From contig NZ_JAGGKC010000020.1 of assembly GCF_017873395.1 (NCBI RefSeq), positions 1-64,000 on the forward strand: a DNA stretch of 64,000 nt, given 5' to 3'. The notes beneath the pieces are model-generated. The model was not told where the DNA came from and ran no database searches. It saw nothing but the letters and a program-made list of their open reading frames with translations. Position numbers and translations under genes: made by a program. Source of the DNA: Youngiibacter multivorans (GTDB taxonomy: Bacteria > Bacillota > Clostridia > Clostridiales > Clostridiaceae). Each line of letters opens with the position of its first letter. Position 1 is the first letter of the stretch. Below are positions 49,932-57,862 of this stretch, one piece after another.

Positions 49932-50491
49932 ATGAAGGCTACTGTTATTTCCGATAATGAGCACAAGACAGAACTATACCAGAAACTTAGTGAGCTTACG
50001 GCTACGTTTCTTAATGGCAAAGGGCTTGATGCGAATATGATCGATGTAGGAAGCGATGACCTTGCATATTGCAGCGGATGTTTCGAATGTTGGACAAAAA
50101 CACCTGGTGAGTGCGTAAAAGCGACTTGATGAGAAAAATCAGCCAAAGCTTTATGGACAGTGATGTTGTAGTATATATGAGTCCCGTTATTTTCGGGCAC
50201 TACAGTTCAAACATAAAGAACATCATCGACAGGTTGCTCCAGAACGAACTCCCGTTTATGTTAACGAGATCTGATGGATCAACCGGTAATGCAGTGAGAT
50301 ATGAGGAACATCCGAAGCAGATCGTATTAGGTTATGGAAACCAGCTCTCTGCAGAGGATGTACAGCTATTCAAGGACATCACTATGAAACATCGAAAAAG
50401 CTTTGATGTCATGGTTTATCAGGGAACCGACGGGGACATTACCGAAGCTTTGGGCAGGGTAAAGCTTGGGAAGGTTGGTGGAGAGTTATGA
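49932..50491 (+). pseudogene. Flavodoxin/NADPH-dependent FMN reductase gene split by a frameshift
   Basis: Two adjacent frames together make one flavodoxin-fold protein. The first (49932-50129) has KATVISDN and YCSGCFECWTKTPGECVK. The second continues as SDLMRKISQSFMDSDVVVYMSPVIFGHYSSNIKNIIDRLL, the normal next strand and loop. One extra A in the GTAAAAGC at 50117-50124 would restore the frame. A ribosome-binding site (AAAGGAG) precedes the ATG. The join may be a true mutation, a sequencing error or programmed frameshifting; the run of A is only four long. Confidence 0.75.
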
Positions 50492-51162
50492 AAAACATTG
50501 TTCTCATCAATGGCAGTCCAAAGGTAGGTGAACCATCCACGTCAAGACACCTGATAGACATAGCTTCACCACACTTTAATGGTGTACAGACTAACAGGAT
50601 AATCATTGATGTTCAGAAAAGCATGGAGAACCATACTACTCAGTCAGACTTTGAAGCTATCCTGAATGCTGACGCAGTCATAATCGCTTTCCCCCTCTAC
50701 ATGTTCGGTCTACCCGGCATGCTGATCAAATACCTTGAGGATTTACAAACGTTCTACATCCAGAAGGGCATGCCGGAAAAGGGTACTAAAGTATATGCTA
50801 TCGTCAACAGCGGATATCCTGAGCCTGAAGTTAACCTTGAAGCTGTCAGAGTGATTCGGAGCTTCTGTCAGCACATAAATGCGCATTTCCGCTTCGGAGT
50901 TCTAGTTGGTGGTGGACCTCTTCTGCTAAGCCAGGGAAATTCATCTGCTACTAAAAAGCCCCTGAACAGCTTGAACGATGCATTTACAGCAATATCAGAA
51001 GATATTGGAAGAAGCGATTTTCAGAATATTGACAACTTCATCATCCCAATTAGTTTCCCAAGACGTCTGTATCTTTTCATGGGTGGCAGAGCATGGTTGC
51101 CTATGGCCAAAAAAAATGGATTGAAGAAAGCAGACCTATACAGAAGGCCTTACCAGGCGTAA
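50488..51162 (+). CDS. Flavodoxin-family NAD(P)H-dependent oxidoreductase
   Basis: This 224-residue FMN-binding protein has the flavodoxin/NADPH-dependent FMN reductase fold. NIVLINGSPKVGEPSTSRHLI is the phosphate loop (about 3-23), DADAVIIAFPLYMFGLPGMLIKYLEDLQTF the second FMN loop. It starts with an ATGA overlap at the end of the frameshifted gene, so the two were one transcriptional unit. Likely activity is quinone, nitro or metal reduction with NAD(P)H, unproven. Confidence 0.85.
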   Translation: MKNIVLINGSPKVGEPSTSRHLIDIASPHFNGVQTNRIIIDVQKSMENHTTQSDFEAILNADAVIIAFPLYMFGLPGMLIKYLEDLQTFYIQKGMPEKGTKVYAIVNSGYPEPEVNLEAVRVIRSFCQHINAHFRFGVLVGGGPLLLSQGNSSATKKPLNSLNDAFTAISEDIGRSDFQNIDNFIIPISFPRRLYLFMGGRAWLPMAKKNGLKKADLYRRPYQA

Positions 51163-51177
51163 AGCAAAAAATAATAA

Positions 51178-51215
51178 AGAGAAAGGATTTGAGTTTTTTC
51201 AAATCCTTTCTCTAT
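51178..51215 (+). terminator. Terminator after the oxidoreductase
   Basis: A perfect 15-bp stem (AGAGAAAGGATTTGA, 51178-51192, with 51199-51213) encloses a loop of six T. Confidence 0.85.
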
Positions 51216-51424
51216 TACTATTATTCCTTGCTCAATCAACAAAAGTAGTTTGTAAAATGCAGTTGTAAATACAAAAAGTCCTTTAATTTATGTTGTCAAA
51301 TAACTTAATGCCCTTTGTGTTTCTGGGAAGCGATCTATCATTTATAGCTCATCAGCTACAATCAAAGGTTTTTCTGGTATTTCATATTAGTTATTTCTGG
51401 TGGTTACTGATTTATTTTTTCAGA

Positions 51425-51913
51425 TTAGTCAGTTTTAACTATTCCAAGCTTAGCCTTATCTATAGCTTCCTGGATTATTTTATGGCAGCATACCCCAAGC
51501 GGATTATTTTCTCTGCAATTCGAATTTTTCATCGTTCCTGTTGCAGCATTCACCTCAGACACAGTTCTCGCACCATGTTCAACAGCTTCGATTACCTGAG
51601 CCTCAGTAACCTTGCTGCAGTAGCAGGCAAACTTCGGATTCGCATCTCTTTTGAACCATACTGGTACCCTTACCTGGTTCTTTACAAATGTACCCTCACT
51701 ATCATTATCGAAATATACAACATCACAATCCTTAGCCATGCAGACCCTGTACTTATCACCCAGAACCAAATTTCTAAACTCATCTGTTACCAGATGTCCT
51801 ACAGTCATTGCACTGACAGAAACACCTTCATTGCCACAGACCGGGCAAGAGCTTCTTACAGGATTTGAAACCAGTACTCCGCTCCCACGCGTGTTGCCAA
51901 TTGAAAAATTCAT
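51425..51913 (-). CDS. CopZ/BFD-type [2Fe-2S] protein with zinc-binding N-terminal domain
   Basis: This 162-residue protein has an N-terminal zinc-binding region with CPVCGNEG (about residues 23-30) and CMAKDC, as in the N-terminal part of CopZ from Archaeoglobus. The second half is a BFD-type [2Fe-2S] domain: FACYCSKVTEAQVIEAVEHGARTVSEV, then NCRENNPLGVCC. The copper-binding HMA domain of CopZ is absent. The ATG at 51913 is seven bases after GGAGG. The family handles electrons or metals; a role with nearby flavoproteins is possible but unproven. Confidence 0.8.
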   Translation of the reverse strand: MNFSIGNTRGSGVLVSNPVRSSCPVCGNEGVSVSAMTVGHLVTDEFRNLVLGDKYRVCMAKDCDVVYFDNDSEGTFVKNQVRVPVWFKRDANPKFACYCSKVTEAQVIEAVEHGARTVSEVNAATGTMKNSNCRENNPLGVCCHKIIQEAIDKAKLGIVKTD

Positions 51914-52015
51914 TTCCATTCCTCCATGACTTAGATGATTCACGGGAAACCTCTTATGAATTCTGCAAAAATCATCTATCATTCTACAGTCAGATCAGCT
52001 TACTCCAATTACAAA

Positions 52016-52351
52016 TCATGCCTGCTTGTTAACAAGGTCCTGGTATCCCTTTCCCCAAACTTCCAAAGAACTAATTATCGGACGCATGGTTTCTCCAAGC
52101 TCAGACAGTGAGTACTCCACCCTCGGAGGCACCTCAGGATAGACAGTCCGTGTAATGATACCATCTGCCTCCATGGAGCGAAGGCTGTCAGTAAGTACCT
52201 TCTGGCTGATACCCTCAAGTGATTTGTGCAATTCATTGAAGCGCCATGGCCTTCCAAGAAGGTTTCTCATTATCAGGAGTTTCCACTTGCTGCCTATCAG
52301 ATTTACAGTAGCAGCTACCGGGCATACCGGAAGCTCTTCTTTCTTTATCAT
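52016..52351 (-). CDS. HxlR-family regulator
   Basis: This 111-residue winged-helix protein has the HxlR signature LPVCPVAATVNLIGSKWKLLIMRNLL and RPWRFNELHKSLEGISQKVLTDSLRSMEADGII. The Cys near residue 9 is the redox or aldehyde-sensing cysteine in several HxlR proteins. The ATG at 52351 is eight bases after GGGGG; an ATG five codons earlier is less well placed. It likely controls itself and nearby redox genes through the operator upstream. Confidence 0.88.
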   Translation of the reverse strand: MIKKEELPVCPVAATVNLIGSKWKLLIMRNLLGRPWRFNELHKSLEGISQKVLTDSLRSMEADGIITRTVYPEVPPRVEYSLSELGETMRPIISSLEVWGKGYQDLVNKQA

Positions 52352-52367
52352 TTCTATAACCCCCATT

Positions 52368-52406
52368 ATTTGAATGTTACATTCATTTTTACTGTTACAT
52401 TCAAAT
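52368..52406. promoter_or_regulatory. HxlR operator-like inverted and direct repeats
   Basis: ATTTGAATGT (52368-52377) and ACATTCAAAT (52397-52406) are perfect inverted arms 19 bp apart. GTTACATTCA also occurs twice (52376-52385 and 52394-52403) with an 18-bp period. It lies just upstream of the HxlR gene, where such regulators bind themselves. Confidence 0.6.
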
Positions 52407-52521
52407 TGTATGGCTTAAAAACATTTAAATCAATGTATTCGCAGATTTTGGATTTCTGCTGTTACCTATGATGTCTAACTTATATGCTTTCAGTCCTAAA
52501 TATTCGCGAAATACAAACGAT

Positions 52522-52560
52522 AAAAATAAAGAAAGTCATGACAACACTTTCATGACTTTC
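52522..52560 (-). terminator. Terminator after the MBL hydrolase
   Basis: The 10-bp stem GAAAGTCATG/CATGACTTTC (52531-52540, 52551-52560) is followed on the minus strand by TTTATTTTTAT. Confidence 0.82.
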
Positions 52561-52596
52561 TTCACATAGTATATTCTAATTCAGATTAGCTTCAGC

Positions 52597-53826
52597 CTAA
52601 AACTCTTTAGCGCTTGCAATCAGATAATGCCTGGCATTTGCTGAGGTCATCTGCTTAGCACGCATGAGCAGGGCTTCCTTTTTCAGGTCATTATTTTCCG
52701 TTAGCTCCAGCAGCTGCAGCGCCAGCTGATACTCTTCCTTTTCCATGCAGCCTTTTATTTTTTCCAGCAGCTTTTCCACGCCTATCAGATCAAGCAAAGC
52801 CTTGTTGAATTCCCTGTCACTTACAGGCATAAGCTTCACAGGATTTCCATCAAACCACCCGAGGTAGCCTGTATATACGCTTTTGACCGCCCATTCTACA
52901 GTTCCATAATATTCACCGAGATAGTCCTTTTCAGTGTATGTGGATGGCAACTTTACATTTTCTACAGCCTCGCTCATCGTCATGCCTCTGTTCATGCAAT
53001 CCAGTGTCTGAAACAGGACATATTCAATTGCATCCCTGAAAGTCCCCACATGATTCTGGATCTGGTCATAACCGATAAGAGGTTTCGTATGGCCAGGCAA
53101 TAGCGCACTCGCTTCATAGGAAAGAATTTCATTCAGGGAATCAATCCATGCTGCAATGTCCCTGTATTGAGTTCCCCTTATGGCATAAAGGTTCGGCCAG
53201 CAGCCGTAGTAATTGTCGCCGGTACAAATGACCCTGTCGTCCTCAAGCCAGATATAAACTTGGTCATCAGATTCACCCACAGCGCTGACCAGCCTGATCT
53301 TCACGCCATCGATTACCCTTTCAATCGTCTTCTCGTTGTATGTTGTTGTAGGATTTATGAAGTCATACTTGCCCTTCCCGATTTCCTTGCCTTCACGTAT
53401 GCCGATTCCCTGGCATATTGCCTCTTCATCGGTCAATCCATATCCATGCTGATAGGTTCCCCTTTTTGCCAGGACGTCATTCAGCCTTTCATAATATTTC
53501 AGGATAGGCTTTTGTGGGAGGAATGCGATGATTTCTTCTGCAGTATCACGGAAAGCACCAGCTCCTCCTCTGTGGTCCGGATGGCCATGGGTATATATTA
53601 TTGTTTTAACAGGCTTGTCCGTAATCTTAAGAAGCTCCGCCTTCAAGTCCTCTGCACACTCATCACTGTCAAGAGTATCCACAAGAATTACAGAAGTATC
53701 CCCAAAGATTGCAACAGCATTGCTATGACTGAAGCCAAGGAAATGATAAATCCTGTCATTTACCTTAGTTATCGTTTTTCTATAATTCTCTTCAGTGAAG
53801 CTTATTAGTCTTTGTTCTCCAAGCAT
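52597..53826 (-). CDS. Alkylsulfatase-like metallo-beta-lactamase-fold hydrolase
   Basis: This 409-residue enzyme has the MBL motif THGHPDHRGGAGAF (about 80-93), a second metal-site region GESDDQVYIWLEDDRVICTGDNYY and LLPGHTKPL. The C-terminus (about 290-405) looks like the alkylsulfatase dimerisation domain, with LTENNDLKKEALLMRAKQM as helical repeats. Family members include SdsA1-type alkylsulfatases and related hydrolases of ester bonds. A single gene with its own terminator; the substrate is open. Confidence 0.85.
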   Translation of the reverse strand: MLGEQRLISFTEENYRKTITKVNDRIYHFLGFSHSNAVAIFGDTSVILVDTLDSDECAEDLKAELLKITDKPVKTIIYTHGHPDHRGGAGAFRDTAEEIIAFLPQKPILKYYERLNDVLAKRGTYQHGYGLTDEEAICQGIGIREGKEIGKGKYDFINPTTTYNEKTIERVIDGVKIRLVSAVGESDDQVYIWLEDDRVICTGDNYYGCWPNLYAIRGTQYRDIAAWIDSLNEILSYEASALLPGHTKPLIGYDQIQNHVGTFRDAIEYVLFQTLDCMNRGMTMSEAVENVKLPSTYTEKDYLGEYYGTVEWAVKSVYTGYLGWFDGNPVKLMPVSDREFNKALLDLIGVEKLLEKIKGCMEKEEYQLALQLLELTENNDLKKEALLMRAKQMTSANARHYLIASAKEF

Positions 53827-53932
53827 TTCTCTACCTCCAAAATCCTTTCCCTGATTATATATCCTCCAAATTGAAGTTAAAAGTAGTTACCTTTATGTAA
53901 GCATGGAAATGGCTGGGTTATCGCACTGGATA

Positions 53933-53980
53933 TAAAAAAATTTGAGGCGGCAGACCCTGTCCGGGGCCTGCTGCCTCAAA
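53933..53980 (-). terminator. Terminator of the long nan/nag operon
   Basis: The 13-bp stem (53941-53953 with 53968-53980, one G-T pair) is followed on the minus strand by eight T residues. It lies 40 bases after the nagB stop. Confidence 0.85.
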
Positions 53981-54021
53981 TTCTCATATGGTACCTGTTA
54001 TTCCACTTTACTCGTAATTTT

Positions 54022-54732
54022 TTAGATTCCGCAAGTAACGACTGTAAGGTCAGGGTGAAGCTGAAGTATTGATCCCGGCACCTCAGGGGTAACCGGTCCG
54101 TACAGAGCCTTCTTAAGGATGTCAGCCTTATCTTCACTGCTTACGATAAGCACAATTTTCTTTGCCTGCATTATGCTCTTTATACCCATGGTATATGCCT
54201 GCTTTGGAACAGCATCCGCACTTTCAAAGAACCTTGTGTTAGCTACTATTGTCTCAGGCTTCAGGTCCACCAGATGGGTGGTCTTTTCAAAGGCTTCGCT
54301 TGGCTCGTTGAAGCCGATGTGTCCGTTGTGACCTATTCCAAGTAGCTGAAGGTCAATTCCTCCAAGCGATTCGATGAGTGCATCGTATCTTTTACACTCT
54401 TCAACAGGGTTTTCAGCAAGTCCATCTGGAACGAAGGTCTTAGACTTTTCTATGTTGACAAGGTCAAAGAGATGCTCATTCATGAAATGCCTGTAGCTCT
54501 GTTCATTGGATCCGTCAAGTCCCCTGTACTCGTCCAGGTTCACTGTCCTTACACATGAGAAGTCAACATCACCTTTATTGAACCATTCTACCAGCTGCTC
54601 GTATGTTCCAATTGGAGATGAACCAGTAGCAAGTCCAAGCACGCTGTTCGGATACAGGATCACCTGCGCCGAAATTATGTTAGCAGCTTTCCTGCTCATG
54701 TCCTTATAGTCTTTTGCCTTTATTATCTTCAT
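54022..54732 (-). CDS. nagB: Glucosamine-6-phosphate deaminase
   Basis: This 236-residue enzyme converts glucosamine-6-phosphate to fructose-6-phosphate and ammonia. LGLATGSSPIGTYEQLV is the phosphate loop, VNLDEYRGL carries the catalytic Asp, and LQLLGIGHNGHIGFNEPSE contains the HNGH catalytic segment. Allosteric residues found only in longer enterobacterial enzymes are absent, as is usual in Firmicutes. It ends the operon of aminosugar genes. Confidence 0.96.
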   Translation of the reverse strand: MKIIKAKDYKDMSRKAANIISAQVILYPNSVLGLATGSSPIGTYEQLVEWFNKGDVDFSCVRTVNLDEYRGLDGSNEQSYRHFMNEHLFDLVNIEKSKTFVPDGLAENPVEECKRYDALIESLGGIDLQLLGIGHNGHIGFNEPSEAFEKTTHLVDLKPETIVANTRFFESADAVPKQAYTMGIKSIMQAKKIVLIVSSEDKADILKKALYGPVTPEVPGSILQLHPDLTVVTCGI

Positions 54733-54741
54733 ATTTTCCTC

Positions 54742-55596
54742 CTAAAGCAGTTTCTCGACGACAGCCTTTGCTGTCTTCTCCTTGTTTGCCACGGATATAT
54801 CGAAGGTTCGCTTGAAATACTCGAAATACAGCACATCAAGAAGGTACAGCTGGGCAATCTTAGCCGACAGTGAACCTCCCTGCAGAGGACCTTCATTCGC
54901 TCCGCAAAGGAGCGTGATATCCGAATATGCAGTGAGCGGGGATTTCACGAACCTGGTTATGCAGATTGTCTTGGCTCCTGCCTCTTTTACGGCACGGGCT
55001 ACCTCGATGGTATCCTTGGTTGATCCGGAATATGATATTATGACTGCTACATCCCTATCAGTCATGAGCGATGCGGTCATGGCCTGCAGATGCTGGTCAA
55101 CTGTAAATTCTGATTTGTTGGTTATCCTCAGGAACTTGTTGTAGCCCTCCATGGCGGTGATAAGTGATGCACCTACCCCGAAGAACCTGATCCTGTCAGC
55201 AGCTACAAGCAGGCTCACGGCCTTGTCAAGATTCGAGTAGTCTATCAGGCTGTGTGTCTCGTCCAGAGCGCTGATGTTGGTGTTCTTGACCTTTGCTGAA
55301 AGCTCCTCGAGACTGTCGTTCCTGAGTATCTCCTTGTCAATCTGGGGAGTCTCTTCCTCTGAGTTCAGGCTGTGGGCCATGGCTATCTTGAATTCCTGGT
55401 AGCCTTTGAAGCCCAGAGTCTTGCAGAACCTGAATATGCTTGATTCACCTACTCCGCACCTGTCCGCCAGGTCGGTTATGGACATGTATATGACCTGTGT
55501 CCTGTTCTTTATCACCTGATCGGCAACCTTCTTCTCCGTGTTAGTGAAGGAATTGTAAGTGGTGTGGATAGTGGAGAAAATATCGGTGTTCTGCAT
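54742..55596 (-). CDS. MurR/RpiR-family regulator of the aminosugar operon
   Basis: This 284-residue regulator has an RpiR helix-turn-helix (about 1-75; FTNTEKKVADQVIKN and CGVGESSIFRFCKTLGFKG) and a SIS domain (about 120-255). It lies between the ROK kinase and nagB in the same operon. Its ligand is probably a sugar phosphate of the pathway, such as ManNAc-6-phosphate or GlcNAc-6-phosphate. GGAGG is seven bases before the ATG. Confidence 0.92.
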   Translation of the reverse strand: MQNTDIFSTIHTTYNSFTNTEKKVADQVIKNRTQVIYMSITDLADRCGVGESSIFRFCKTLGFKGYQEFKIAMAHSLNSEEETPQIDKEILRNDSLEELSAKVKNTNISALDETHSLIDYSNLDKAVSLLVAADRIRFFGVGASLITAMEGYNKFLRITNKSEFTVDQHLQAMTASLMTDRDVAVIISYSGSTKDTIEVARAVKEAGAKTICITRFVKSPLTAYSDITLLCGANEGPLQGGSLSAKIAQLYLLDVLYFEYFKRTFDISVANKEKTAKAVVEKLL

Positions 55597-55608
55597 TTTC
55601 TGTCCTCC

Positions 55609-56487
55609 CTATTTGATGTGTAGCGTTGCTGCCCCGAAAAGACCTGCCTTGTTTCCGAGCATAGCCTTCAAGAAGGCCACACCCTGGAAGCTTTCCATGA
55701 TGAGCTCCCTTGACTTTTTCTCTATTGATTCCGCTGCTGTATCCTGTTCAAGGATTCCACCGCCAAGTATCAGTGCCTGTGGATTGAAGATGTGCACAAG
55801 GCTGGCAAGCCCCGTCGCCGCCTCACTCGACCACTCATCAAGGACACCTTTCATCAATCCATCGCCTTCTGATATCCTTGAGAAGAGCTCCCTTCCGTTT
55901 GTGACAGTTGGATCTGCTTTAGCAGCCATCTCCACCAGAAGCCTTGCCGAAGCATATGCCTCATAGCATCCCTTCATACCGCAGCTGCAATCTCTTCCAC
56001 CCGGATGCAGGATCATGTGCCCGAATTCTCCGGCAGATCCCCCGATTCCTCTATATAGCTTTCCTCCGAGAATTATCGCTCCTCCTATACCCGTTCCATA
56101 TGTCAGGCACAGGTAGTCAGACAGTCCTTTGCCGGCACCCAGCCATCCTTCTCCAAGGGCTGCGCAGTTTACGTCGTTCTCGACTTCAACAGGTTTCTTA
56201 AATCTCTTCTCAAGTATATCCTTTACTTGGGTACCGGTATAGCCTGGAATGTTGTCATTGGCATAAATTATGCTTCCTTTTTTCCTGTCTACCTGTCCTG
56301 CAGTGCTAATGCCTATGGCATCGTAGCCTTCGAAGGCCTGGAGGCCTGAAATCAGATTCTCAATGACTCTTGCTCCGCCCTTTTTCCCCTCGGTAGGCAC
56401 CTCAGTGAAATCGAAGATTTCACCCTCATCTGTCACTATCCCAAGCTTTATTGATGTCCCTCCGATATCTGCGCAAAGTATCCTCAT
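55609..56487 (-). CDS. nanK: ROK-family kinase, probable N-acetylmannosamine kinase
   Basis: This 292-residue kinase has the phosphate motif ADIGGTSIKLGIV (about 6-18) and the ROK zinc motif CSCGMKGCYEAYAS (about 163-176). ROK sugar kinases include NanK, GlcK and NagK. Its place between nanE and a SIS regulator, with nagB next, makes phosphorylation of ManNAc the most likely role, but glucose kinases look alike. AGGAGG precedes the ATG. Confidence 0.82.
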   Translation of the reverse strand: MRILCADIGGTSIKLGIVTDEGEIFDFTEVPTEGKKGGARVIENLISGLQAFEGYDAIGISTAGQVDRKKGSIIYANDNIPGYTGTQVKDILEKRFKKPVEVENDVNCAALGEGWLGAGKGLSDYLCLTYGTGIGGAIILGGKLYRGIGGSAGEFGHMILHPGGRDCSCGMKGCYEAYASARLLVEMAAKADPTVTNGRELFSRISEGDGLMKGVLDEWSSEAATGLASLVHIFNPQALILGGGILEQDTAAESIEKKSRELIMESFQGVAFLKAMLGNKAGLFGAATLHIK

Positions 56488-56498
56488 GACACTGCCTC

Positions 56499-57191
56499 CT
56501 ATTTGTAAGCCGCCGCAATGAACCTCTTGGTTATTTCCATGGGTCTTGTTATTGCAGAACCGACCACTGCAGCATGGACCCCCAGATCAAGCACAGCCCT
56601 GAGCTCTTCTGGAGTTGATATCCCTCCCTCAGCTATTACCGGTGCATCCAGCTCCTTGACCATCCTTTCGATAAGGTCCAGTGCAGGAAGAACCCTTCCT
56701 TCCGTGTATGGGGTATATCCAGCCATTGTGCTTCCGATATAGTCGAATCCAAGCTCTGAAGCAAGCTTCGCCTCTTCAAAATTCGAGCAGTCAGCCATGA
56801 AGAGCTGATTTGGATATTTCGCCCTGATTATCGGAAATGCCTCTTTTATGGTCATTCCATCCGGTCTCATTCTGATTGTAGCATCAATCGCAATGATGTC
56901 CACACCCTCTTCGCAAAGGGCATCCACTTCCTTCATTGTGGGCGTGATATATACCTCAGAGCCCTCGTAATCCTGCTTTATGATGCCGATTATTGGAAGA
57001 TCTACTGTCTTCTTGATTTCTCTTATATCAACTACGCTGTTAGCCCTTATTCCGCTTGCTCCGCCAAGAAAGGCAGCATAAGCCATCCTTCCCATTATGA
57101 ACGCACTGTGCAGTGGTTCATCCGCCAGCGCCTGGCATGATACTACCACCTTGTTCCTTATTGCCTCATGTACTTCCTGTTTTGTCCTCAT
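56499..57191 (-). CDS. nanE: N-acetylmannosamine-6-phosphate 2-epimerase
   Basis: This 230-residue TIM barrel converts ManNAc-6-phosphate to GlcNAc-6-phosphate. Conserved parts are KVVVSCQALADEPLHS (about 14-29), GIIKQDYEGSEVYITPT, FMADCSNFEEA and APVIAEGGISTPEELRAVLDLGVHAAVVGSAITRP. The neighbouring ROK kinase would supply its substrate. It overlaps the SGNH gene by 4 bp (ATGA). Confidence 0.95.
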   Translation of the reverse strand: MRTKQEVHEAIRNKVVVSCQALADEPLHSAFIMGRMAYAAFLGGASGIRANSVVDIREIKKTVDLPIIGIIKQDYEGSEVYITPTMKEVDALCEEGVDIIAIDATIRMRPDGMTIKEAFPIIRAKYPNQLFMADCSNFEEAKLASELGFDYIGSTMAGYTPYTEGRVLPALDLIERMVKELDAPVIAEGGISTPEELRAVLDLGVHAAVVGSAITRPMEITKRFIAAAYK

Positions 57192-57862
57192 ATGTCCTCC
57201 CTATTGTTCAGGTTTTCACCCGACATTATTCCGTTCACCAGCTCACCCATAAGGTCAGCCATCTTCCTGTGTCCATCAGCGTCCAGGTGCATATAGTCGA
57301 TCCTGTTCATTCCTATCGTCTTTCCCGAATCGAAGAAGGGTATTCCCTCAAGCTCCAGCAAAGAGGATAGATTTTTGGCAAGGTCCCTGGATTTTAAATC
57401 GCAGCCTTTGCCCATAGCTGCACCGATCTCCGAATCGATGTAGCGCTCACCTATTACAGGAGGGCATACCACCAGGACCTTTGTCCCCGTTCCGCCAGGA
57501 CCAGCCTTAACTGACCTTGCCTTTACAGCAAGCCTTGCTATTCCCTGAGCGATGTTCATGGATGTGAAGGAGAACCTTTCCTTGGTGTCATTCGTTCCCA
57601 GCATGATTATCGCAAGCTCTACAGGGTTGTGGCTCATTAGGCATGGATGAATGTAGTCAAGTCCATTAAGACCTTCGAATAGCGGATCATCACAGACCGC
57701 TGTTCTACCCGAGAGACCTTCAGAAATTACTTCCCATTCACTTCCAAGAAGCTCCTGAAGAAGTGTGGTCCACCTGACACTATCAGTAAACCTTCCGCCA
57801 GTCCCTGCATCATATCCCCATGTATTCGAATCGCCGAAGCAAACTATTCTTTTCCTGTCCAT
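57188..57862 (-). CDS. SGNH/GDSL hydrolase, possible sialate O-acetyl esterase
   Basis: This 224-residue hydrolase has block I FGDSNTWGYD (about 7-16), GTND (about 89-92) and block V YMHLDADGH (about 198-206) of the SGNH family, with Ser, Asp and His in place. It has no signal peptide and acts inside the cell. Many sialic acids enter O-acetylated, and esterases of this fold remove the acetyl group. The position among sialic acid genes supports that, but other acyl esters are possible. Confidence 0.8.
   Translation of the reverse strand: MDRKRIVCFGDSNTWGYDAGTGGRFTDSVRWTTLLQELLGSEWEVISEGLSGRTAVCDDPLFEGLNGLDYIHPCLMSHNPVELAIIMLGTNDTKERFSFTSMNIAQGIARLAVKARSVKAGPGGTGTKVLVVCPPVIGERYIDSEIGAAMGKGCDLKSRDLAKNLSSLLELEGIPFFDSGKTIGMNRIDYMHLDADGHRKMADLMGELVNGIMSGENLNNREDI

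Noticed and set aside
49932..50491. Programmed frameshift in the flavodoxin gene
   Set aside because: The slippery run is only four A and no downstream pseudoknot or internal Shine-Dalgarno was obvious, so mutation or sequencing error is more likely.
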